Shown here: positions 26,000-33,821 of the stretch, piece after piece
Layout: each line of letters opens with the position of its first letter
Position numbering within the stretch: the first letter of the stretch is position 1
Assembly: GCF_007483665.1 (NCBI RefSeq)
Contig: NZ_VIQO01000010.1
Location: 248,001-312,000, forward strand
DNA length: 64,000 bases
Direction of reading: 5' to 3'
DNA from: Catellatospora sichuanensis
Lineage (GTDB): Bacteria > Actinomycetota > Actinomycetes > Mycobacteriales > Micromonosporaceae
Notes under the pieces: generated by a model
What the model was told of the DNA's origin: nothing
The model's input: only the letters and a program-made list of their open reading frames with translations
Database searches by the model: none
Made by a program: the position numbers and the translations under genes

Positions 26000-26935
26000 T
26001 TGCCGCGAGGATCCAGCCCGATCGTCCGCCGCCAGCGCCTCGGCGTGGAGCTGCGCCGCCTGCGTGAGACCGCCGGACTCACCGGTGAACAGGTCGTCGA
26101 CCAGGTCGGCTGGGCGGCCAAGTCGAAACTGTCGCGACTGGAGAACGGGCGCAGCCGCCCGGACCTCGGCGACGTGCTGGATCTGCTGGACCTCTACCAG
26201 GTGCGCGGGCGGGACCGGGACCAACTGGTGGCGATCGCGCGGGACGCCGGCAACACCCGCGGCTGGCTGCGGGCCTATCCGGTGATGACGCAGCGGCAGC
26301 GCGGTTACGCCGAACTGGAGGCGGGCAGCGCCCGCATCAGGGAGTACGGCCTGGCCATGGTCCCCGGTCTGCTGCAGACACCGGAGTATGCGCGGGCGCG
26401 CATCCTCTCCTCGCGCCCGCTGTCGGGGGCGACGTCGCCGACCGACGGCGTGCCGGCGCAGCGCGTGAACCCGGTGGTGGGGCCGGTGGCTGAACTGCCC
26501 GCGCCGCAGGAGCCGGACACCGAGGTGGCGGCACGGCTGGCCCGCCAGACGATCCTGACCCGCACCCCGGACGCACCGTGCTACGAGGCGATCCTCGACG
26601 AGCAGGCGCTGCTGGGGCGCGGCGCGCCGGACGACGTGCGTGAAGGGCAGCTGGCCCACCTCGCGGCGCTCACTCAGTTACCTAACGTGACGATCAGAGT
26701 ACTGCCGCGCGCGGCGACGGTCGGCCAGCACTTCATACCGCATACGGGGTTTTCTATCTATCACTTTCCCGACCCGGATGACCCGGAGACGGTGGCCGTG
26801 GAGACACTCGCCCGTGAGCTGGTGCTCACCGACCGCAACAGCGTCGAGCGATACGCGAGGGTCTTCGGCTGGCTCGGCGATGCCGCGCTGGACCCGGTGC
26901 GGTCGCGGGCGTGGATAAGCGCCCGGATCAGCTGA
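26000..26935 (+). CDS. XRE-family regulator with DUF5753 (Scr1-type) domain
   Basis: A 311-aa protein. The N-terminal helix-turn-helix (~residues 12-70) is LRRLRETAGLTGEQVVDQVGW, then SKLSRLENGRSRPD. The DUF5753 domain (~110-300) has the usual GLLQTPEYARA, LDEQALLGRG, LPNVTIRVLP and FSIYHFPDPDDPETVAVE stretches. These regulators are abundant and horizontally mobile in actinomycetes, often paired with a small DUF397 protein; none is adjacent here. The TTG start at 26000 has GGAGG 6-7 nt upstream. GC content drops around 26680-26770. Confidence 0.85.
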   Translation: MPRGSSPIVRRQRLGVELRRLRETAGLTGEQVVDQVGWAAKSKLSRLENGRSRPDLGDVLDLLDLYQVRGRDRDQLVAIARDAGNTRGWLRAYPVMTQRQRGYAELEAGSARIREYGLAMVPGLLQTPEYARARILSSRPLSGATSPTDGVPAQRVNPVVGPVAELPAPQEPDTEVAARLARQTILTRTPDAPCYEAILDEQALLGRGAPDDVREGQLAHLAALTQLPNVTIRVLPRAATVGQHFIPHTGFSIYHFPDPDDPETVAVETLARELVLTDRNSVERYARVFGWLGDAALDPVRSRAWISARIS

Positions 26936-27113
26936 TCTCCTCGACAGAAAATTACGCTCCGTCACCCGTTCGGGCGGTGCTGCCCGACGATCGTCGCGTC
27001 TTGCTTGATTCCAGCTGGGGAAATGCACAAGCATGACATCAGCCGAATGTGGAACTTCCACCCATGGACTCCACAGTCGACCTCCGCCCGGCAGGCAGTG
27101 ACGGAGCAAGCGC

Positions 27114-27362
27114 ATGCGGTACCTGATCGTTCGCACCGAGGTACGACCCTTCGCGCCCGAGGATGTGGTCGCGTCGTTCCTCGATGAGCAACCGCTGCGC
27201 GACGAGACGGCGACCCCCGAGCAGCGCCGCCAAGTGGCGGAGGCGGACAGCCTCGACGCCGCCCTCCAGCTCGCCCGCGCGCTCGCCTCGGTCGGCGCCG
27301 TCCGCTCCGGCCGCCAGCGGGTCAAGGTGGTCCGCCTAGACGCCCCCCGCTGGCCCAGCTGA
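27114..27362 (+). CDS. Small protein of unknown function, 82 aa
   Basis: The ATG at 27114 has GGAG about 8 nt upstream. The product starts MRYLIVRTEVRPFAPEDVV, has an acidic helical middle, and ends with a basic stretch (SGRQRVKVVRLDAPRW). It has no signal peptide, membrane helix or Cys. It stands alone 178 bp after the XRE gene and convergent to mrx1. The family is not recognised. Confidence 0.5.
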   Translation: MRYLIVRTEVRPFAPEDVVASFLDEQPLRDETATPEQRRQVAEADSLDAALQLARALASVGAVRSGRQRVKVVRLDAPRWPS

Positions 27363-27397
27363 CCGCGCCCGACGCGGCCGTGCCCGGCGCACGGGAA

Positions 27398-27458
27398 GAT
27401 CGCCGTCTCGTGCCGAAAGGTGGGGTCAGACCCCGGCTTGCGGCACGAAACAGCGATC
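27398..27458. repeat. Palindromic intergenic element, copy 1
   Basis: Outer arms 27398-27415 and 27441-27458 match at 16 of 18 positions; the core is GGGGTCAGACCCC (27422-27434). Read on the minus strand it begins GATCGCTGTTT, the same 11-mer that begins the element at 49774. Both have a central GGTCwGACC. It lies between the converging 82-aa gene and mrx1 and may act as a terminator. Confidence 0.55.
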
Positions 27459-27474
27459 GCGTAGGCGGCCGAGG

Positions 27475-27735
27475 TCAGGCCGGGTCGGCGGCCGTTTCTG
27501 CGATCGCGGCGAGGTGGTCCTTGACCTGGATGATGCTGGGGTTGGTCAGGGCGCTGCCGTCGGCGAAGCGCAGCGTCGGCACGGTCTGGTTGCCGCCGTT
27601 CACGCCCATCACGAAGTCCGCCGCGTTGGGGTCCTGCTCGATGTCGATCACCGTGTAGGTGATGCCCTCGCGGTCGAGCTGGCTGCGCAGCCGGTGGCAG
27701 TAACCACACCACGTGGTCGAGTACATGGTCAGCAT
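27475..27735 (-). CDS. mrx1: Mycoredoxin-like glutaredoxin
   Basis: An 86-aa glutaredoxin-fold protein with the redox motif CGYC at residues 10-13 and the mycoredoxin pattern MLTMYSTTWCGYCHRLRSQL. The cis-Pro and glutathione/mycothiol-binding region reads GNQTVPTLRF. Mycoredoxins reduce mixed disulfides with mycothiol in the cytoplasm. The ATG at 27735 follows GAGG at 6 nt. It is divergent from uvrD2, the same pairing as Rv3198A/Rv3198c in M. tuberculosis. Confidence 0.9.
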   Translation of the reverse strand: MLTMYSTTWCGYCHRLRSQLDREGITYTVIDIEQDPNAADFVMGVNGGNQTVPTLRFADGSALTNPSIIQVKDHLAAIAETAADPA

Positions 27736-27818
27736 GGCGATCCTCGGGTCGGGGGAGCGGGGGCTCCGGGGGACTCTAGCGATGGCAACATCCACAACAC
27801 CTGGGATGATTCCCTGTT

Positions 27819-29996
27819 GTGACCAGAGACGCTGCCCCCGACACGGCCCGGAAGGTACTGAACGGCCTGGACGAAGAGCAGGCGGCCGCGGTCACGGCGC
27901 CGGCCGGACCGGTGTGCATCCTGGCCGGGGCGGGCACCGGCAAGACCCGGGCGATCACCCACCGGATCGCGCACCGCGTCGTCACCGGCGAGGTCCAGCC
28001 CAAGCATGTGCTCGCGGTCACCTTCACCGCGCGCGCCGCGGCGCAGCTGCGCGAGCGGCTGGCCGGGCTCGACGCGCACGGCGTGCAGGCCCGTACGTTC
28101 CACGCCGCCGCCCTGCGCCAGCTGCGCTTCTTCGCCCCCCGCCTCCTGCGCGGCCGGGAGATGCCGGAGCTGGTCGAGAGCAAGGCGCGGCTGATCGTGC
28201 TCGCCGCGGCCCGGGCCGGGGTGCGGGCCGACCGCACCGGCGCACGCGACCTCGCCGCCGAGATCGAGTGGTCGAAGTCGTCGCTGATCGAGCCCGGTGA
28301 GTACACGGTCGCGGCGGCCAAGGCCGGCCGGGAGACGCCGCTGGACGCGGCCCAGGTCGCCGCGGTGTACACCGCGTACGAGCACGTCAAGCGCCAACAG
28401 GGCGTGATCGACTTCGAGGACCTGCTGCGCGCCATGTGCTGGGGGATCGAGGAGCACTCCGACGTCGCCGAGCAGGTCCGCACGCAGTACCGGCACTTCG
28501 TCGTCGACGAGTACCAGGACGTGAACCCGCTCCAGCAGCGGCTGCTGGAGGCGTGGCTGGGCGGCCGCAAGGACCTGACCGTGGTCGGCGACGCGGCGCA
28601 GACCATCTACTCGTTCACCGGCGCGACCTCGTCGTACCTGGTGGACTTCGCGCGTACCCACCGCAACGCGACCGTGGTGCGGCTGGTCCGCGACTACCGG
28701 TCCACCCCGCAGGTGGTGGGCCTGGCCAATGCGGTCATCCGGCAGGCGAAGGGCAGCGAGTCACGGCTGCGCCTGGACCTGGTCGGGCAGCGCGCGGCCG
28801 GGCCGGAGCCTGACGCCCGGGTCTTCGCCGACGAGCACAACGAGGCGGTCGGGGTGGCCCGCCGCTGCGCCGACCTGATCGCGGCGGGCACCCCGGCGTC
28901 CGAGATCGCGGTGCTGTTCCGGGCCAACTCCCAGTCGGAGACCTACGAGCAGGCCCTCGCCGACGCCGGGGTGCCCTACGTGCTGCGCGGCGGGGAGCGC
29001 TTCTTCGAGCGGGCCGAGATCCGCCAGGCGATGATCGCGCTGCGCTCGGCCTCCCGCGCCGACGGCGGCGACGATCTGGTCGCCACGGTCAGCGCGGTGC
29101 TGGTCGGGCTGGGCTGGCAGCCCGAGCGTCCGCCGTCGGGTGGGGCCGCGCGGGAACGCTGGGAGGCCCTCGCCGCGCTGGTACGCCTGGCCGCCGAGTT
29201 CCGCCCCGACCCGGGCGCGGACAACGGGCTCGCCGATTTCGCGGCCGAGCTGGGCCGGCGCGCCCACGCGCAGCACGCCCCGACCGTGGCCGGGGTGACC
29301 CTGGCCAGCCTGCACTCCGCGAAGGGCCTGGAGTGGGACGCGGTGTTCCTGGTCGGGCTCGTCGAGGGGACCATGCCCACCGCGTACGCCCGCAGCGCCG
29401 AAGCGCTGGAGGAGGAGCGCAGGCTGCTGTACGTCGGTATCACCAGAGCGCGGCGGATGCTGTGGCTCAGCTACGGCGAGATGCGCTCGTCCGGCGGCCG
29501 GGCCCGGCGGCCATGCCGCTTCCTGCAGGGTGTGCCGGGGTTGGCGCCGTTCGGCGGCCAGGCCGCCGCGCCCCGTGCGGAGCGGCCCGCACCCGGCGCG
29601 CCCCGGGCGGCCCGCAAGACCGTGATCGTGAGCTGCCGGGTGTGCGGTGCGACCCTGCTCGCCGGGCCGGAGCGCAAGCTGGGCCGGTGTGCGGGCTGCC
29701 CGTCCTCACTGGACGAGGAGCTGTTCGAGCGGCTGGGCGACTGGCGGGCCAGGGTCGCCGCGGCGGCGAAGATCCCCGCGTACGTCGTCTTCACCGACGC
29801 CACCCTGACCGCGCTGGCCGAGCGTCAGCCATCTGACAGGGCGGGACTCGTGGAGATCGCCGGCATCGGTCCGCGCAAACTCGAGCTGTACGGCGAGGCA
29901 GTTCTCGCGCTCTTGAAGGGCGCTTCGGTGGCGGATTTGCTGCCTGAACAACCGACTTCAGAAGATCTTCAAAAAGATTTGGCAACAGAGCCGTAA
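27819..29996 (+). CDS. uvrD2: UvrD2-type DNA helicase with tetracysteine and HRDC regions
   Basis: A 725-aa superfamily 1A helicase. GAGTGKT has K42; motif II is VVDEYQDVNP; motif V/VI includes SLHSAKGLEWDAVFL and LLYVGITRARRML. The motor domain is followed by a tetracysteine module (CRVCG...CAGC, roughly residues 605-630) and a C-terminal HRDC domain (KIPAYVVFTDATL ... IAGIGPRKLELYG). This is the architecture of the essential mycobacterial UvrD2. The GTG start at 27819 has no Shine-Dalgarno. The stop codon sits inside the AT-rich block that probably belongs to the whiB7 promoter. Confidence 0.92.
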   Translation: MTRDAAPDTARKVLNGLDEEQAAAVTAPAGPVCILAGAGTGKTRAITHRIAHRVVTGEVQPKHVLAVTFTARAAAQLRERLAGLDAHGVQARTFHAAALRQLRFFAPRLLRGREMPELVESKARLIVLAAARAGVRADRTGARDLAAEIEWSKSSLIEPGEYTVAAAKAGRETPLDAAQVAAVYTAYEHVKRQQGVIDFEDLLRAMCWGIEEHSDVAEQVRTQYRHFVVDEYQDVNPLQQRLLEAWLGGRKDLTVVGDAAQTIYSFTGATSSYLVDFARTHRNATVVRLVRDYRSTPQVVGLANAVIRQAKGSESRLRLDLVGQRAAGPEPDARVFADEHNEAVGVARRCADLIAAGTPASEIAVLFRANSQSETYEQALADAGVPYVLRGGERFFERAEIRQAMIALRSASRADGGDDLVATVSAVLVGLGWQPERPPSGGAARERWEALAALVRLAAEFRPDPGADNGLADFAAELGRRAHAQHAPTVAGVTLASLHSAKGLEWDAVFLVGLVEGTMPTAYARSAEALEEERRLLYVGITRARRMLWLSYGEMRSSGGRARRPCRFLQGVPGLAPFGGQAAAPRAERPAPGAPRAARKTVIVSCRVCGATLLAGPERKLGRCAGCPSSLDEELFERLGDWRARVAAAAKIPAYVVFTDATLTALAERQPSDRAGLVEIAGIGPRKLELYGEAVLALLKGASVADLLPEQPTSEDLQKDLATEP

Positions 29997-30032
29997 AACC
30001 GTTTGCGCCCTCCCGGCCGGGAGGCATAACCT
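29994..30032 (+). promoter_or_regulatory. Candidate whiB7 promoter with AT-rich box
   Basis: An AT-rich TAAAA (29994-29998, overlapping the uvrD2 stop) lies just upstream of TTGCGC (30003-30008). TAACCT (30027-30032) follows after 18 bp. WhiB7 is known to act with the primary sigma factor at promoters bearing an AT-rich patch next to the -35. The spacer holds a perfect 16-bp palindrome (30009-30024). A second candidate -35, TTGGCA at 29979 behind AAAAAGA, lacks a good -10. Confidence 0.5.
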
Positions 30033-30124
30033 TCGGTCACACCTCCAAGAGCGCGCACATCCGTGCTGCTCCTGGCTGGTGATTCACGTTCTGCACCGAC
30101 GAGGCAAGTGAGGAGGCGAGTCCC

Positions 30125-30496
30125 ATGGAGATCACGTTCAAAACCTTGAACGCTGTCGTGCCGTCGCTCGCCGCTGCCTGCGCTCCGTCGGTCACCGTTT
30201 CGCCGATCGCCCTGGCTGCACCCTCACAGCCGGCACCCACCGGCCACGCCACGCATGGCGCAGTGGGCGCATTGGGCGGCTCGACCGTCACCGGTCTGCC
30301 GGTGGCCCAGCTGCCGGTCCTGCGACAGCTGGCCTGGAACCCGAACCCGATCAAGGTGGCCCCCGCGGGAGCCGCCAAGCCGAAGAGCATCACCAGCACC
30401 ACCAGCACCACCCTGGCCTACCGGAACCAGGAGTCCTCGGGCATGAAGCTCGATGGATTCAGCGGGCTCCCACCTCGAGGTAAACCAAAGGTCTAA
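30125..30496 (+). CDS. uORF / leader polypeptide upstream of whiB7, 123 aa
   Basis: The ATG at 30125 is preceded by AGGAGG 8-9 nt upstream, a strong initiation site. The predicted polypeptide is low-complexity, rich in Ala, Pro, Ser and Thr (SITSTTSTT, PAGAAKPKS), without a recognisable fold. It ends PPRGKPKV, with the stop codon inside a small hairpin (30490-30504) just ahead of a strong terminator. whiB7/wblC genes in other actinobacteria have translated uORFs whose ribosome stalling controls readthrough; the position fits that role. The sequence may matter as an RNA/ribosome track rather than as a protein. Confidence 0.6.
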   Translation: MEITFKTLNAVVPSLAAACAPSVTVSPIALAAPSQPAPTGHATHGAVGALGGSTVTGLPVAQLPVLRQLAWNPNPIKVAPAGAAKPKSITSTTSTTLAYRNQESSGMKLDGFSGLPPRGKPKV

Positions 30497-30521
30497 ACCA
30501 GACCACCGGCTCACCTCGAGG
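30471..30521 (+). promoter_or_regulatory. Paired CACCTCGAGG repeats between uORF end and terminator
   Basis: CACCTCGAGG occurs at 30471-30480 (last codons of the uORF) and 30512-30521 (foot of the terminator). CCTCGAGG is self-complementary, so the two copies can pair over about 9 bp. Between them is the hairpin GGTCT-AAACC-AGACC, containing the uORF stop. This could be the ribosome-sensitive switch, although pairing removes only 3 bp from the terminator stem. Confidence 0.45.
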
Positions 30522-30562
30522 CCGCGGAACCCGTACACCGGGATCCGCGGCCTTAGTTATTT
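30519..30562 (+). terminator. Intrinsic attenuator in the whiB7 leader
   Basis: Arms 30519-30533 and 30539-30553 form a 15-bp stem with one A-A mismatch and a TACAC loop, followed by TTAGTTATTT. It sits between the uORF stop and the whiB7 start, so it can only serve to attenuate whiB7 transcription. Confidence 0.8.
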
Positions 30563-30617
30563 CCACCCCCATGGAAAGCGATCCACGAGATCGAGATGAA
30601 AGGAAGGTGACCGGAAG

Positions 30618-30977
30618 ATGAGTCTGGCGTTGGCCCCAGTACTCGACTTCAGCGTCGAGCTGGGTGCGGAGCTGCCCTGCCGGAAGTTCGACCCGGACCT
30701 GTGGTTCTCGGACGCTCCCGCGGAGCTTGAGCTGGCCAAGTCGCTGTGCGGCGAGTGCCCGCTCAAGGTCGAGTGCCTCTCCGGGGCACTGGAGCGCGAG
30801 GAGCCCTGGGGCGTCTGGGGCGGCGAGATCTTCGAGCGTGGTGCGGTCGTGGCGCGCAAGCGTCCGCGTGGCCGTCCGCGTAAGGACGACCTCGCTCGCG
30901 AGGCGGCCCTGGTGGCCGAGACCGAGGCGCGTGTCGCCGCGGTCACCGCTCGCGAGTCGGTCCGGCTCGCTGCCTGA
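30618..30977 (+). CDS. whiB7: WhiB7/WblC antibiotic-resistance transcription factor
   Basis: A 119-aa Wbl protein. The 4Fe-4S cysteines are C21, C44, C47 and C53. The turn is EPWGVWGGE (62-70). The C-terminal AT-hook RGRPRK (84-89) distinguishes WhiB7 from other Wbl proteins. WhiB7 binds sigma region 4 and AT-rich DNA upstream of -35 elements and activates intrinsic multidrug resistance genes, including itself. The ATG at 30618 follows a GGAAGG-type site. It lies downstream of uvrD2 and divergent in function from, but adjacent to, the ABC1 kinase gene, as in M. tuberculosis (Rv3197, Rv3197A, Rv3198c). Expression is probably set by the leader described at 29994-30562. Confidence 0.95.
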   Translation: MSLALAPVLDFSVELGAELPCRKFDPDLWFSDAPAELELAKSLCGECPLKVECLSGALEREEPWGVWGGEIFERGAVVARKRPRGRPRKDDLAREAALVAETEARVAAVTARESVRLAA

Positions 30978-31047
30978 GCAGCAACTCCGCATCACCCAAT
31001 CCAGCCGCCTGCCGGCTAAGCCACTACCACAGCATCGGAGAGAAGCA

Positions 31048-31203
31048 ATGAGAAACGGCATCAGCGACATCTATATGATCCACGAAATCATGAGTCGGGC
31101 TCGAATGCTTGAGCCTCAGAACATCCCCTCTGAGGCTTCCCGTTCCGCCCGTCAGATCATGGTCGCCGCGCGTCGGCGTGCACGTGAGCTGTCGCAGCGA
31201 TAA
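31048..31203 (+). CDS. Small basic protein downstream of whiB7, 51 aa
   Basis: The ATG at 31048 has GGAG 9 nt upstream. The product (MRNGISDIYMIHEIMSRARM ... QIMVAARRRARELSQR) is helical and basic at the C-terminus, with no Cys or membrane segment. It lies 70 bp after whiB7 and directly before a textbook terminator, so it is probably the last gene of the whiB7 transcript. I do not recognise it. A WhiB7-regulon function is an inference from position only. Confidence 0.6.
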   Translation: MRNGISDIYMIHEIMSRARMLEPQNIPSEASRSARQIMVAARRRARELSQR

Positions 31204-31214
31204 GTGAATCAATG

Positions 31215-31254
31215 CGGATGCCCGCCGGCTCAGCCGGCGGGCATCCGTGTTTTT
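31215..31254 (+). terminator. Intrinsic terminator of the whiB7 transcript
   Basis: A 15-bp perfect stem (31215-31229 with 31233-31247), 3-nt loop, followed by TGTTTTT. It is the clearest rho-independent terminator in the window. Confidence 0.9.
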
Positions 31255-31271
31255 CGAGGTCGGTAGCCAGG

Positions 31272-32606
31272 TCAGGGGGTCGGTTCGGCGAAACCGGGGA
31301 GCCAGCGCTCCAGGATGGCGCGGTAGTGCGCCTTGGCCTCCAGCTGGCACAGCACGCCGATGGAGCCCAGCGTCACCCGATGGATCATCAGGTACGACGG
31401 CGGCAGGTTCAGCTGCCGACCCAGCGAGTACGCCGGGCTGCGCGGGCTGGCCAGCCGGGCCGCCTCCTCACGCAGCCAGGCCCGGGAGAAGCGGAACTCG
31501 TGCGCGGCCAGCGGCTCCAGCATGGGCCGCACGTAGTCCAGCACCGCCTGCGCGTCGATGTCGGCGTTCGCCCGCACGAAACCCTCGCCCTGCAGGCCCT
31601 TGAGCACCTCGTCGGCCCGCCCGGCCAGGGCGAGTCGGGTGATCCGGCCGACGGGCTCCGGCAGCCCCTGCGGCAGCCGGGCGACCGCACCGAAGTCGAT
31701 GACGGCGAGCCGGTCGTCGGGCAGCAGCCGGTAGTTGCCCGGGTGCGGGTCGGCGTGCAGGAGCCCGGCCCGCTCGGGGGCGGAGAAGTGCAGCATGGCC
31801 ATCAGCGCACCGGCCCGGTCGCGCTGCGCCACCGTCCCGGTGCTGATGATCTTCGACAGCGGGATGCCCTCGACCCACTCGGTGACCAGCACTCGCGGGG
31901 CGGCCGCCAGCACCTGCGGCACCAGGATCTCCTCGTCCCCCGCGTACGCGGCCGCGAAGGCGCGCTGGCTGGCCGCCTCCAGCTCGTAGTCCAGCTCCTC
32001 GACGACCCGCGCGCGCAGCTCGGTGACCAGCGGTTTGACGTCCAGCCCGGGTTGGATCACCTTGAACAGCCCGGCCAGGCGGGACAGCTGGGTCAGGTCG
32101 GCGATCAGCGCGTCGCCCGCGCCCGGGTACTGGATCTTCACGGCGACCGGGATCCCGGTGCGCTTGCGCGGGACCTTCCACACGGCCCGGTGCACCTGGC
32201 CGATGCTGGCCGCGGCCGCGGGCTCGTCGTCGAACTCGCGGAACAGGGCGCGCCAGTCGCTGCCCAGCTGCTCCGCCAGCACCTTGTGCACGGTGGCGGC
32301 GGGCAGCGGCGGGGCCGCCTCCTGGAGCTTGGTCAGCGCGTCGCGGTAGGGCTCCGCCAGCGCGTCGGGCAGGGCCGCCTCGAACACGCTCAGCGCCTGG
32401 CCGAGCTTCATCGCGCCGCCCTTGAGCTGGCCCAGCACGCTGAACAGCTGCTCGGCCGTACGCTCCTGGATCTCGGCGGAGATCACGTCGGTGGCGATGC
32501 CGGTGACCCGCTTGCCGAACCCGAGCACGGTCCGCCCGGCGAAGCCCAGGGGTAGAGATGCCAGCTTGGCGGTGCGGGAGACGGCGCGGCGCGGGATGTC
32601 GGTCAC
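31272..32606 (-). CDS. ABC1/UbiB-family atypical kinase
   Basis: A 444-aa protein-kinase-like fold. The ABC1-specific KxGQ motif is seen in LKGGAMKLGQALS (~60-72). The Ala-rich nucleotide loop is AAAASIGQVHRA. The catalytic region has LLHADPHPGNY and the metal-binding DFG in VIDFGAVARL. Such proteins are ATPases linked to quinone or membrane-lipid biology. The homologue next to whiB7 in M. tuberculosis (Rv3197) occupies the same place and has been linked to the WhiB7 regulon. The GTG start at 32606 lacks a clear ribosome binding site; AACAAT lies 6 nt upstream. Confidence 0.88.
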   Translation of the reverse strand: MTDIPRRAVSRTAKLASLPLGFAGRTVLGFGKRVTGIATDVISAEIQERTAEQLFSVLGQLKGGAMKLGQALSVFEAALPDALAEPYRDALTKLQEAAPPLPAATVHKVLAEQLGSDWRALFREFDDEPAAAASIGQVHRAVWKVPRKRTGIPVAVKIQYPGAGDALIADLTQLSRLAGLFKVIQPGLDVKPLVTELRARVVEELDYELEAASQRAFAAAYAGDEEILVPQVLAAAPRVLVTEWVEGIPLSKIISTGTVAQRDRAGALMAMLHFSAPERAGLLHADPHPGNYRLLPDDRLAVIDFGAVARLPQGLPEPVGRITRLALAGRADEVLKGLQGEGFVRANADIDAQAVLDYVRPMLEPLAAHEFRFSRAWLREEAARLASPRSPAYSLGRQLNLPPSYLMIHRVTLGSIGVLCQLEAKAHYRAILERWLPGFAEPTP

Positions 32607-32672
32607 CGTGCCATTGTTGCCGACCCCGCGGATTTCGGCCCGTTCCGGCAGGTGAAGACCCTGTGGAGAATG

Positions 32673-33689
32673 TCAGCCGCGCCGCCGTCGGATGCAGTCG
32701 CACGACGGGTGGGGTGACCAGGTGCGCCGTCGCCAGGGCAGCACGCCGTTGATCTCGACAGTCGTGCCGATCGTGGTCGGCGAGGCTCCGTCGAGGTAGG
32801 CCAGCACCTCTGCAGCGGCGAAACCAGCCGCGGTGAGGCGGGTCGCGGCCGGGCACGGATCGCCCCCGGGCGGCACCTGGGCGAGCTGGGCCACCAGCCG
32901 GGGCCAGGAAGGGTCGCGGTCGGTGCGGTGCAGATCGAGGCAGTGCAGGCAGGGCCCGCCCGTGACGGGCACCAACGGGCCGACCACGGCGACCCCGTCG
33001 CGAACCGTCAGCGCCAGGTGAGGCACCCTGCGGCGAGTTCCACGGGTGGATACGGCATACCCGACCTGGACCCGGAACGTGGCGTCGGTGGCCCGCAGGG
33101 TGGCCGGGTGGGGCCCCGCCGCTCGGGCCCCGGACAGCGGGCTCACCGCGGTGGCCGCGCCGGGCGCGGGGCTGACCGTGGCCGCGGCGCCGGGGGAGAC
33201 GACCAGGCCCACCTTGCCCACTCCGGCATCCAGCAGGGCCGTGGTGACCAGCCGGGCCGTCGGACCGGCGCCTGCGATGATCACCCGCGCCAGGGCCCGC
33301 CGCTGCAGCACCCGGGCCGGAGTGCCGGCGCTCTCCGAGCGGCGCAGGGCGAGCGCGGCCGCCTCGTCGGCGAGCCGGGCCCGGTGCTCGGCGGGCAGCG
33401 CCGAGGGCATCAGCGTGTGGGCCGGCATGACCAGCCCCCGGCTGGTCAGCGCGGCGAGCACCTCGTGCACGTCCTCGGCCCGCATGCCGAGCCGTCCCAT
33501 CTCGGTGAGCAGGGCCCGTTCGGTGCGGGAGCCGTCGAGCAGCTCCAGCAGCCGGGCCGCGGAGCGGTGCGGCAGCTCCAGCACGACGGCGTGTTCAGGG
33601 TCGGTGCCCAGCTGGACGGTGTGACGGTCGCGCCACATCGGGCGCAGCCCCGGCAGCAGGGCCGGGCGGGACATCGGGGAGCGGCTCAC
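32673..33689 (-). CDS. ThiF-like protein with C-terminal zinc cysteines
   Basis: A 338-aa protein. Residues 1-130 hold a winged-helix-like N-terminal part (LLELLDGSRTERALLTEMGRLG). A dinucleotide/adenylylation-type loop VIIAGAGPTARLVTTALLDAGVGKV follows, with CxxC pairs in GPCLHCLDLHR and PSCDCIRRRR near the C-terminus. This resembles the ThiF/TOMM cyclodehydratase-associated group and the Rv3196 position in M. tuberculosis. No leader peptide or second RiPP enzyme is nearby, so a RiPP role is not supported. Ala/Pro-rich sequence (~160-190) interrupts the Rossmann region, and catalytic competence is doubtful. Confidence 0.7.
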   Translation of the reverse strand: MSRSPMSRPALLPGLRPMWRDRHTVQLGTDPEHAVVLELPHRSAARLLELLDGSRTERALLTEMGRLGMRAEDVHEVLAALTSRGLVMPAHTLMPSALPAEHRARLADEAAALALRRSESAGTPARVLQRRALARVIIAGAGPTARLVTTALLDAGVGKVGLVVSPGAAATVSPAPGAATAVSPLSGARAAGPHPATLRATDATFRVQVGYAVSTRGTRRRVPHLALTVRDGVAVVGPLVPVTGGPCLHCLDLHRTDRDPSWPRLVAQLAQVPPGGDPCPAATRLTAAGFAAAEVLAYLDGASPTTIGTTVEINGVLPWRRRTWSPHPSCDCIRRRRG

Positions 33690-33730
33690 AGCAGTCGAGC
33701 GTGCCAGCCCTCAGCGGGCCCCGGTCGCGG

Positions 33731-33793
33731 TTATCCACAGGCCGTCCCCCGTGATCAAGAGGTTTTCCACAGTGCTGACCTGGGTTATCCACA
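33731..33793 (+). promoter_or_regulatory. Three directly repeated DnaA-box sequences
   Basis: TTATCCACA at 33731-33739 and 33785-33793 are perfect matches to the DnaA-box consensus TTAT(N)CACA, and TTTTCCACA at 33763-33771 differs by one base. All face the same way, in the intergenic region upstream of the ThiF-like gene. No dnaA, dnaN or AT-rich unwinding region is near, so this is not oriC. A DnaA titration or regulatory site is possible. Confidence 0.6.
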
Positions 33794-33821
33794 GATCTTG
33801 GAGAAGATTGTCGGGAAAGCG

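Noticed and set aside
30037-30411. Minus-strand ORF overlapping the whiB7 uORF
   Set aside because: No ribosome binding site, antisense to a frame with a strong one, and ending at no terminator.
32673-33689. RiPP (TOMM) biosynthetic cluster based on the ThiF-like gene
   Set aside because: No precursor peptide, YcaO or dehydrogenase gene nearby, and the gene sits in a conserved housekeeping order.
33731-33793. Chromosomal origin of replication
   Set aside because: DnaA boxes are present but dnaA, dnaN, recF, gyrB, rpmH and an AT-rich unwinding element are absent; boxes are too few.
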